Part shown: one piece after another, positions 1-5,312 of the stretch
How positions within the stretch are numbered: the first letter of the stretch is position 1
How the letters are laid out: each line of letters starts with the position of its first letter
DNA from: Bacteroidota bacterium
Lineage (GTDB): Bacteria; Bacteroidota; Bacteroidia; Bacteroidales; VadinHA17
Assembly (NCBI GenBank): GCA_006227095.1
Contig: SBFZ01000296.1
Location: 1 to 5,312, forward strand
DNA: 5,312 nt
Direction: 5' to 3'
Program-made: the position numbers and the translations under genes
The notes under the pieces: model-generated
The model's input: the letters and a program-made list of their open reading frames with translations, nothing else
The model's database searches: none
What the model was told of the DNA's origin: nothing

Positions 1-27
1 GCGAATTCAATCTAAAATTAAGATAAA

Positions 28-1737
28 ATGAAAGAAATCAGAACTCTGATAATCCTGACTGCTGCGGTTCTGTCATTTTTGACCTCCGGCGGAGGTGATG
101 CTGCAGCACAGAAGCTCAGTCCGGGTCCGCAGGACCTCTCCTTCTTCTCCTCGGTAGATGATACTGATCAGCCATATTCGGTTTACATCCCGGAAAACTT
201 TGACGAAACAAAGGCTTATCCGCTGGTTGTTTTTCTGCACGGAGCCTGGTCAAATCACCGCCTGGGGCTGAGGCGTCTCTTCGGCGTGGGGAACAGCCAG
301 GGATATGATTTTATCAAACCCGGTAATGTCCCATATGAGAATGACGTTGAGGCAACCCGTTACTGGCCTCCGTTCAGGCCGGTTGATTATATCGCGGCAG
401 CACCGCTTGCAAGGGGGACCGCAGGTTACCAGGGAGTCCCTGAGCAGGATGTATATGACATGCTGGATGACCTTAAATCAAGGTTCCTGATTGATGAAGA
501 CAGGATTTATCTCACAGGGCTCTCAATGGGCGGTGGCGGTACCCTGTGGCTAGGGCTTACCCGTCCAGATATCTGGGCAGCCATAGCTCCCGTCTGTCCC
601 GCACCGCCCGACGGCACAACGGAGCTGGACGGCAATGCAGCCAACCTGCCGGTCCATCTGTTCATAGGCGACAAGGACTTCCTTTACCAGACTGCCCGGG
701 AATGGAAAGGGAAGCTGGAAGCCTCTGCACAGAGACTCGATTATGTTGAGTATCCGGGTGTGGGGCATAACAGCTGGGAGTGGGCCTATAAGGACGGGTT
801 CATATTCGACTGGTTTTCACAGTTCAAAAGAGACCTGTATCCTGAAAAGGTATCATTTACAACCAGGTGGTTCAAATACAACAGGGCATACTGGGTGACC
901 GTTGATGACATGATTCCAGGTGAAAAGGCCACAGTGGAAACCAGCTTCACGGGGCCTAATGCTGTTACCGTAACCACATCAGGGGTTCATGCCTTCACAT
1001 TGAATCTGGAGGGCCATCCCATGTTCACCTCATCAAAGAAAGTATCCGTTACTGTCAACGGGAAGGCCATAAACGTTAAAAGCGCTGATGCAGTATCATT
1101 TATGCTGCAGGGCGACAAATGGACAAACGGACGCTTCACCCCGGGCCTCACCTCAAAGCAGAAGGGTGCGGAAGGTCCTCTTTACGCCGCCGTGGCCGGT
1201 AGTCATATCTATGTCTATGGCACGGCAGACAACCCGCCTGCCGACGTGCTTGCCGCAAGGCGTGCCCAGGCCTTTTCTGCTGCTGACTGGATCGGTATGG
1301 GAGGAAGGATAATGGTATTTCCGCGGGTGGTTGCAGACAGGGATGTAAGGGCAAGTGACTATGTCAGTTCCAACCTGGTACTTTTCGGCACCCGGGAGAC
1401 AAATTCGGTTATCGAAAAATTTGCTGACAAACTGCCGATGCATCTCGATCCGAAAATTGAAAATTACGGGCTTGTATACATTTTCCCGATGAACAGGCAC
1501 TATATCCTTGTAAATTCCGGCCTCCCCTGGTGGACACCGCCGAAGAGCTCCGGGGCCCAGGGCAGGTATGCCTTCAGCGGATCGAAAGTGGAAGCACTGA
1601 GAGGCTTCGGAGATTTTATCCTGTTCAGTGATACGCCTGATAATGCTGTGGCCGCGGGTGTTTTTGACAATAACTGGCAGCTTCCTGCCGAAGCCGCCGA
1701 AAGAATAAAGGCATCAGGCGTGGTCAGTATAAAATAG
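28..1737 (+). CDS. Secreted alpha/beta-hydrolase esterase (CE1/PHB-depolymerase-like) with large C-terminal accessory region
   Basis: The 569-residue protein starts with a signal peptide (K2/R5, hydrophobic residues about 7-19, likely cleavage after A25-A26-A27 before Q28), so it should be exported. Residues about 45-270 form an alpha/beta-hydrolase fold: oxyanion motif FLHG (H71-G72), nucleophile elbow GLSMGG with S166, probable acid D217 in IGDKD, and H247 in GVGHNSW, a complete apparent Ser-Asp-His triad. This resembles CE1-type/PHB-depolymerase-like esterases often annotated as prolyl oligopeptidase-like; there is no beta-propeller, so a true S9 peptidase is unlikely. Residues about 275-569 are a second region with motifs such as GPLYAAVAG (383-391) and NLVLFGT (449-455), which I recall from similar two-part esterases in Planctomycetes-type genomes; its role is unknown. 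No T9SS sorting domain is visible, so a periplasmic location is likely. The start has an A-rich leader and no Shine-Dalgarno. Substrate unknown; family call fairly sure. Confidence 0.85.
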   Translation: MKEIRTLIILTAAVLSFLTSGGGDAAAQKLSPGPQDLSFFSSVDDTDQPYSVYIPENFDETKAYPLVVFLHGAWSNHRLGLRRLFGVGNSQGYDFIKPGNVPYENDVEATRYWPPFRPVDYIAAAPLARGTAGYQGVPEQDVYDMLDDLKSRFLIDEDRIYLTGLSMGGGGTLWLGLTRPDIWAAIAPVCPAPPDGTTELDGNAANLPVHLFIGDKDFLYQTAREWKGKLEASAQRLDYVEYPGVGHNSWEWAYKDGFIFDWFSQFKRDLYPEKVSFTTRWFKYNRAYWVTVDDMIPGEKATVETSFTGPNAVTVTTSGVHAFTLNLEGHPMFTSSKKVSVTVNGKAINVKSADAVSFMLQGDKWTNGRFTPGLTSKQKGAEGPLYAAVAGSHIYVYGTADNPPADVLAARRAQAFSAADWIGMGGRIMVFPRVVADRDVRASDYVSSNLVLFGTRETNSVIEKFADKLPMHLDPKIENYGLVYIFPMNRHYILVNSGLPWWTPPKSSGAQGRYAFSGSKVEALRGFGDFILFSDTPDNAVAAGVFDNNWQLPAEAAERIKASGVVSIK

Positions 1738-1903
1738 ACTGACGCGTGGCTCACCGGATGGTGCGCCGCGCCGCAGGCGGATAAAGTGGTATACCCCGCA
1801 GTCAGAGCTGGCAGGATGAAAATGCTGTCTATGACAGGTAATGGTATATCGCCTGCTGTCTTCGGTGAAAAATGAGTAATATTGCGCCGGAAATGAAATC
1901 ATT
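1738..1903. other. Intergenic gap between esterase and HAD genes
   Basis: These 166 bases hold the stem-loop at 1744-1771, an 8-base palindrome GGTATACC at 1788-1795, and a small hairpin CTGTC-TAT-GACAG at 1825-1837 whose right arm could instead pair with a second CTGTC at 1856-1860. I see no convincing coding sequence. A promoter for the HAD-GH128 pair probably lies here, but no clear Bacteroidota -33/-7 pair (TTTG and TAnnTTTG) is visible. Confidence 0.5.
1744..1771 (+). terminator. Strong stem-loop just after the esterase gene; possible transcript 3' end
   Basis: Arms 1744-1755 and 1760-1771 pair around a four-base loop (GGAT): ten Watson-Crick pairs, one G-T wobble and one internal mismatch. 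It begins 6 bases after the esterase stop codon. No T-run follows, so it is not a classic intrinsic terminator. It could be a factor-dependent end, an RNA-stabilising 3' hairpin, or a chance GC-rich structure. Confidence 0.4.
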
Positions 1904-2515
1904 ATGGCAAAAATAACCAGCGTGGTATTTGATATCGGGGGAGTTTTGATCGACTGGAATCCCAGGCATCTTTACAGGAAAGTGTTTGACAGCGACGGAG
2001 AGATGGAGTGGTTCCTTGCAAACATCTGCACCTACGAGTGGAACGTGCAGCAGGATGGCGGCAAGCTTTTCAGTGTCGCCACTGCCGAATTACAGGAAAA
2101 ATTCCCGGATTACAGTGACAAAATTGCCCTTTATTACGGCCGCTGGGATGAGATGCTGAACGGGGAGATAAAAGGTACGGTTGAGATATTCCGTAAGCTT
2201 AAATCGTCCGGAATGCCCCTCTACGCCCTATCCAACTGGTCACATGAAGCCTTTCCGGTGGCATACAACAGATATGATTTCATGAAGGAATTTGACGGGC
2301 TTGTGGTATCCGGTTACGAGAAGCTACTCAAGCCTGACCATGCCATCTATCGTGTTCTGATGAACAGGTACAACCTGGTTCCGGCTGAATCGGTCTATAT
2401 TGACGACAACAAACCCAATGCCGATGCTGCAGCGGAACTGGGATTCCATTCCGTACACTTCACCTCTCCCGATCAGCTCAGGGCAGAGCTTGATGCCCTG
2501 GGTCTAAAGGTATGA
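1904..2515 (+). CDS. HAD-superfamily phosphatase, subfamily IA, YihX-like
   Basis: This is a 203-residue cytoplasmic hydrolase with no signal peptide or membrane segment. All four HAD motifs are present: motif I with nucleophile D10 in VVFDIGGVL, motif II serine S110 in YALSNWS, motif III lysine K143 in LLKPD, and motif IV acids D167-D168 in YIDDNKPN. The usual second aspartate of motif I (DxD) is G12; DxG is also typical of the YihX group, whose E. coli member dephosphorylates alpha-glucose-1-phosphate, so this is not a sign of decay. The helical cap lies at about residues 20-95. Length is normal for the family, and D10 close to the N-terminus supports the chosen start, which has no Shine-Dalgarno. 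The stop is 3 bases before the GH128 start, so the two are probably co-transcribed. A sugar phosphate is the likely substrate, but HAD specificity cannot be read from sequence. Confidence 0.9.
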   Translation: MAKITSVVFDIGGVLIDWNPRHLYRKVFDSDGEMEWFLANICTYEWNVQQDGGKLFSVATAELQEKFPDYSDKIALYYGRWDEMLNGEIKGTVEIFRKLKSSGMPLYALSNWSHEAFPVAYNRYDFMKEFDGLVVSGYEKLLKPDHAIYRVLMNRYNLVPAESVYIDDNKPNADAAAELGFHSVHFTSPDQLRAELDALGLKV

Positions 2516-2518
2516 CAG

Positions 2519-4324
2519 ATGAGCAGATATGCGCCAAACAGGACTGTAGGTTCAGGCGATGCCAGGCTGATCGCCCTGTTCTGGATGCTGGTACTCCTAC
2601 TTATTGCAGCACCTGCCGGCAGCCAGTCCAAAAGTCCCAAAAGAGGCATTTGCGGAGACGCTTCCCCGGCTGACCTGGCCACCCTCTCTCCGTTTGTAAC
2701 CTGGTACTATGACTGGGGTGTTGAACCACCTGCCGTTTCTCAGGGACAGCTCTCTGGCATTGAGTGGGTGCCGATGGCCTGGAATGCCCCGTCAAACCTT
2801 GTCGATTTTGAGAGCAGGATACCCGCAGGCAGCCTCTATCTTCTGGGATTCAATGAGCCCAACTTCATTTCACAGGCAAACATGACCCCGGCACAGGCTG
2901 CAGCAGCATGGCCAGGTCTTGAAGCCGTGGCCGCCAGCAAGGGTCTTAAACTGGTCAGCCCGGCAGTAAACTGGTGCGGCGACTGTGTGGAAGGAGTCAC
3001 GAACGATCCTGTAGACTGGCTCGACAAATTCTTCGCTGCCTGTCCGGGATGCAAGGTTGATTACATAGCAGTCCACAGCTATGCCCCCGGCTCCGAATCA
3101 CTCAGGAACTACCTGACGAAATTCAAAAAGTACAACAAGCCACTGTGGGTCACCGAATTTGCACCCTGGGATCCGCCAAAGCCTGACTATGAGGGGGTGG
3201 TTAAATATATGCTCGAGGCAATCCCGATTCTGGAAAATGACCCCGATGTATTCCGTTATTCATGGTTTGCAACACGTGTCAGTATTAATCCTGACATCAG
3301 CCTGCTTGGAGCTGACGGGGAAATGACAAAACTGGGTCAGCTCTATGCAAGCATGGCTTTTCCGGGGTTGTCATCCGACCTTCCTCCCGTGGCGATGGCA
3401 GGACCTGACAGGTACATCAGTCAGCCTGCATCCTCCGTTGCCCTGAACGGATCAGTATACGACGCCAACGGAGATGCTGCCGTCATCTCCTGGACGCAGG
3501 AAGGCGGACCGGTAACCGCTGTTTTTGACAATACCTCCATAGCCGGTCCGACAGTTTCGGGGCTTGTTCCGGGGATATTTAAATTCAGGATGACAGCAAC
3601 TGCTGCCGGCAAGACCGACTATGACGAGGTCTCTGTTACAGTTACAACACCGAACATTGCTCTTGGCAAACCGGTATCGGCATCATCGGTTGAGGGTGCC
3701 GCCACACCGGCCGCGGCGGTCAATGACGGAAGCCTGACAACTCGCTGGGCATCGGCGCATACCGATGTTGAATGGATACGGATCGACCTTCAGGCAGTAT
3801 ATGACCTCACCGGCGCCAGGATTGTCTGGGAGGCAGCAGCCGCGAAAAACTTCAAGATACAGGTGTCTTCAGATGATGCATCCTGGACCACCGTTTACAC
3901 AACCATAACAGGAGACGGCGGAACCGATATGTTTACATTTGCTTCCACGGCAAGGTACATAAGGATGTATGCCGGGGACCGGCTTACTGATTACGGCTAC
4001 TCCATATATGAATTTGAGGTTTTCGGGACGCTGCATACCGGAATCGGGGAGGTGACAGCTGCCCGGTCCCTTGAGCTGTATCCCAATCCTGCCGCAGACG
4101 GGATTGTGAGGGTGGTCTCTGAGGGAAGATGGGAAGGAAGGGATGCATTGTTAACCGTAAGCAGTATTTCGGGTGAAACCGTCTGCAGTGAAATGGTGAT
4201 CGTCTCAGATGAGGGTTCTGTTGATCACCTCCTTGACCTTGAGGGAGTGGTTTCGCCCGGCGTTTACCTGCTGACTCTCCGTGACGGCATGAGATCAGAA
4301 CATGCGCGGCTGGTGGTCAGGTGA
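2519..4324 (+). CDS. Secreted GH128/Asl1-type glycoside hydrolase with PKD-like, F5/8-type-C and T9SS sorting domains
   Basis: This 601-residue protein is exported and probably hydrolyses beta-1,3-glucan. It has a signal peptide (long n-region with R3, R8, R16; hydrophobic core 17-31; cleavage near A33-S35). A GH128/Asl1-like catalytic domain follows at about 41-280, with likely acid/base E113 in LLGFNEPN and nucleophile E213 in WVTEFAPW, plus DYIAVHSY (181-188), the family's conserved beta-strand. Next come an Ig/PKD-like domain (about 287-377, opening PPVAMAGPD), an F5/8-type-C/discoidin module, probably carbohydrate-binding (about 379-503, from NIALGKPVSASS), and a T9SS type A-like sorting domain (about 517-601: LYPNP near its start, GVYLLTL and a terminal RLVVR). 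T9SS would carry it across the outer membrane to the surface or medium. An AAAGG stretch at 2506-2510 may act as a weak ribosome binding site. The internal M23 start would lose the basic n-region. Substrate is inferred from family only. Confidence 0.9.
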   Translation: MSRYAPNRTVGSGDARLIALFWMLVLLLIAAPAGSQSKSPKRGICGDASPADLATLSPFVTWYYDWGVEPPAVSQGQLSGIEWVPMAWNAPSNLVDFESRIPAGSLYLLGFNEPNFISQANMTPAQAAAAWPGLEAVAASKGLKLVSPAVNWCGDCVEGVTNDPVDWLDKFFAACPGCKVDYIAVHSYAPGSESLRNYLTKFKKYNKPLWVTEFAPWDPPKPDYEGVVKYMLEAIPILENDPDVFRYSWFATRVSINPDISLLGADGEMTKLGQLYASMAFPGLSSDLPPVAMAGPDRYISQPASSVALNGSVYDANGDAAVISWTQEGGPVTAVFDNTSIAGPTVSGLVPGIFKFRMTATAAGKTDYDEVSVTVTTPNIALGKPVSASSVEGAATPAAAVNDGSLTTRWASAHTDVEWIRIDLQAVYDLTGARIVWEAAAAKNFKIQVSSDDASWTTVYTTITGDGGTDMFTFASTARYIRMYAGDRLTDYGYSIYEFEVFGTLHTGIGEVTAARSLELYPNPAADGIVRVVSEGRWEGRDALLTVSSISGETVCSEMVIVSDEGSVDHLLDLEGVVSPGVYLLTLRDGMRSEHARLVVR

Positions 4325-4444
4325 TCCCGGGGCAGGAAGGAGGAAGTCCCGGGTGTCCCGCGAATCTGTTCCCGGGCTAAGGAAGGAACGGTTCCGGGAA
4401 ACAACCGGCAGGTTTGGTTTTTAATCAATACATATAACAGGCTT
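4325..4444. other. Intergenic gap with repeated CCCGGG-type motifs
   Basis: This 120-base gap carries CCCGGG cores at 4326-4331, 4348-4353 and 4371-4376 and a related TTCCGGGAA at 4392-4400. These self-complementary cores allow several alternative hairpins, for example 4369-4375 pairing with 4394-4400. GGAACGGTTCC at 4385-4395 is a further short dyad. The last 30 bases are AT-rich. I cannot assign a promoter with the Bacteroidota consensus and spacing, though one for the downstream gene should be here. Confidence 0.45.
4389..4422 (+). terminator. Weak candidate terminator after the GH128 gene
   Basis: CGGTT at 4389-4393 pairs with AACCG at 4403-4407 around a 9-base loop, and a T-rich stretch (TTTGGTTTTT, 4413-4422) follows after five bases. 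The stem is short, the T-run is interrupted, and competing foldings exist in the same gap, so this is only a candidate. Confidence 0.25.
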
Positions 4445-4867
4445 ATGGACAAAATTATGCTGACCGTTCCGGGAATGCCACCCTCCCCGCAACTTCTTGC
4501 CGGAATCCTCGGCGGGAGTTATCCTGTTTATGAAGAAATGATTGGCTCAGTCACCGGGCCGGACTGTGGTCTTGAACCTCAGTGGCGCTTCTACAATGAT
4601 GGCAAGGCATGGCTCTGCAAGATGGTATTCAAAAAGAAGACGATCTTCTGGCTCTCTGTATGGGACGGTTTTTTCAAGGCCGGATTTTACTTTGTGGAGA
4701 GACATTTGCAGGGAATTAATGAGCTTGATATTGACCCCGGAATCAAGGACGCACTGGCAGAGGCCAAACCTTCCGGGACCCTTTTTCCCGTTATCCTGGA
4801 GATGCGGCGCAAAGATCAGATCGCGGATCTGCTTAAGCTCACAGACTTCAAGAAAAGAGCAAAATAA
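4445..4867 (+). CDS. DUF3788 family protein
   Basis: This 140-residue protein of unknown function matches my recollection of the DUF3788 family: a mid-protein stretch WRFYNDGKAWLCKMVFKKKT (about residues 47-66) followed by a hydrophobic strand (IFWLSVWDG) and a GFYFVER segment. There is no signal peptide or transmembrane helix, so it should be cytoplasmic. The overall pattern, an aromatic-rich antiparallel core with a basic C-terminus (KKRAK), fits a small single-domain protein of the usual family length. It has no visible catalytic motif. It follows the GH128 gene by 120 bases and is closed by a strong terminator, so it may be a separate single-gene transcript. The start at 4445 has no Shine-Dalgarno and sits below an AT-rich leader. 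No function should be inferred from its neighbours. Confidence 0.75.
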   Translation: MDKIMLTVPGMPPSPQLLAGILGGSYPVYEEMIGSVTGPDCGLEPQWRFYNDGKAWLCKMVFKKKTIFWLSVWDGFFKAGFYFVERHLQGINELDIDPGIKDALAEAKPSGTLFPVILEMRRKDQIADLLKLTDFKKRAK

Positions 4868-4912
4868 ACCGGGAGAAACGGTGTCCTCATGCCGTTTCTC
4901 CCGGTTTTGCTT
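4866..4912. terminator. Strong stem-loop terminator, probably bidirectional
   Basis: A perfect 16-bp inverted repeat (4866-4881 with 4892-4907) surrounds a 10-base loop and overlaps the stop codon of the DUF3788 gene. On the + strand a short T-run ends the right arm (TTTT at 4905-4908, then GCTT). On the - strand the stem is followed by a T-rich stretch (complement of 4850-4865). It therefore probably ends both the DUF3788 transcript and the convergent M16 peptidase transcript, whose stop lies 84 bases away. Confidence 0.85.
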
Positions 4913-4942
4913 CCTGTTGCCCACGTGCAGCATCCTCCTCAG

Positions 4943-4959
4943 GGCGGCCTGTTGCCGCC
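4943..4959. other. Small GC-rich hairpin between convergent genes
   Basis: GGCGGC at 4943-4948 pairs with GCCGCC at 4954-4959 around a 5-base loop. No T-run follows on either strand. It lies just downstream of the M16 peptidase stop on the - strand and may be an RNA 3'-end structure or chance. Confidence 0.3.
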
Positions 4960-4991
4960 GGGCAATATCGTACTGCGGGCGGTGACTCCCG

Positions 4992-5312
4992 TTACCTGGC
5001 GACCGGCACCGGCTTTCCGAACCCGACTTTCTCCAGCTGCTTCATCTGAGTTGCGGCGTCACCCACAACCACATAATACATCCTGTCGGGGTCAAAGTAC
5101 TTTTCAGTGATGGCCTTGTGATCCTCAACGGTCATGTTCCTGATGACATCCTCCTCCTTCCTGACCCAGTCGTCGCTGAAACCGTATTTGCCGATATAGG
5201 AGAGCATGCTTACCAGGGCCTCGTTGGTCTCAAAGCGCAGTGCATTCGATCTTATCATGCAGTTCTTGATGAACTGAAGCTCATCTTCGCTTATCCCTTC
5301 CCGGTATTTCCT
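4992..5312 (-). CDS. M16 (insulinase-family) zinc peptidase, C-terminal part only
   Basis: The reading frame is open from the right edge of the window (5312) to a TAA at 4992-4994, giving the last 106 residues of a longer protein. The visible part resembles the end of an M16 C-terminal domain (Peptidase_M16_C): SEDELQFIKN near the left edge, a helical segment around ETNEALVSMLSYI, then the family-typical NMTVEDHKAITEKYFDPDRM followed by YYVVVGDA and a closing GFGKPV. The zinc-binding HxxEH motif of active M16 members lies far upstream in such proteins and is outside the window, so an active enzyme cannot be told from an inactive partner subunit. Bacteroidota members are often secreted or periplasmic, but the N-terminus is not seen. 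An internal ATG at 5258 is not the true start, because the same homologous frame continues upstream of it. The gene is convergent with the DUF3788 gene. Confidence 0.88.
   Translation of the reverse strand, partial: RKYREGISEDELQFIKNCMIRSNALRFETNEALVSMLSYIGKYGFSDDWVRKEEDVIRNMTVEDHKAITEKYFDPDRMYYVVVGDAATQMKQLEKVGFGKPVPVAR

Noticed and set aside
1153..1500. 115-codon - strand open frame inside the esterase
   Set aside because: It lies wholly antisense to the esterase and resembles no protein family.
28..1737. Esterase as a true S9 prolyl oligopeptidase
   Set aside because: The hydrolase domain is N-terminal and no beta-propeller precedes it, unlike S9 peptidases.
1877..1884. TAATATTG as a Bacteroidota -7 promoter element for the HAD gene
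   Set aside because: It differs from TAnnTTTG at one position and no TTTG-type -33 element sits at the expected distance upstream.
1714..1902. 62-codon - strand open frame covering most of the esterase-HAD gap
   Set aside because: It overlaps the esterase end, has an unconvincing composition and contains the stem-loop. I see no family resemblance or start signal.
2585..2587. Alternative GH128 start at the internal methionine M23
   Set aside because: It would remove all basic residues ahead of the hydrophobic core of the signal peptide. The start at 2519 keeps them and has the tight operon spacing.
4413..4436. TTTG (4413) plus TACATATA (4429) as a promoter for the DUF3788 gene
   Set aside because: The spacing of 12 bases is too short for the 19-21 expected, and the downstream element fits the consensus poorly.
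4547..4933. 128-codon - strand open frame opposite the DUF3788 gene
   Set aside because: It runs through the terminator stem and is antisense to a recognisable protein, with no domain-like pattern.
4542..4985. 147-codon + strand open frame overlapping the DUF3788 gene
   Set aside because: Its composition (many R, S, C) is typical of an out-of-frame shadow. The DUF3788 frame has recognisable family features and ends exactly at the terminator.
1..5312. A complete polysaccharide utilization locus, a defence system or a mobile element
   Set aside because: No SusC/SusD pair, sensor-regulator, transposase, integrase, nuclease or toxin-antitoxin-type gene is visible in the window.

Overview
The window looks like chromosomal DNA from a member of the Bacteroidota, probably an environmental or uncultured lineage. 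The strongest sign is the C-terminal type IX secretion (T9SS) type A-like sorting domain on the protein at 2519-4324. The lack of Shine-Dalgarno sequences before most starts and the DUF3788-type protein fit the same phylum. Base composition looks close to half G+C by eye and even along the window. I see no mobile element, CRISPR array, tRNA or rRNA.

Layout: (1) 28-1737 (+), a secreted alpha/beta-hydrolase esterase with a large accessory C-terminal region. It is followed by a strong stem-loop and a 166-bp gap. (2) 1904-2515 (+), a cytoplasmic HAD-superfamily phosphatase of the YihX-like group. (3) 2519-4324 (+), only 3 bp later, a secreted multidomain GH128/Asl1-type glycoside hydrolase with a PKD-like domain, an F5/8-type-C (discoidin) module and a T9SS sorting domain. 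(4) A 120-bp gap rich in CCCGGG-type repeats, then 4445-4867 (+), a small DUF3788-type protein. (5) A 16-bp perfect stem-loop terminator, probably bidirectional. (6) 4992-5312 (-), the C-terminal end of an M16 (insulinase-family) zinc peptidase that runs off the right edge.

Together: the esterase and the GH128 enzyme are both exported and could act on the same extracellular polysaccharide, the GH128 protein probably on beta-1,3-glucan and the esterase on an ester substituent. The HAD phosphatase is tightly coupled to the GH128 gene and could handle a sugar phosphate inside the cell. This joint role is inferred from gene order. No SusC/SusD pair, regulator or transporter lies in the window, so it is not a demonstrable polysaccharide utilization locus. 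Most of the content is recognisable families. The least explained parts are the esterase's C-terminal half, the HAD-GH128 pairing, and the DUF3788 protein.
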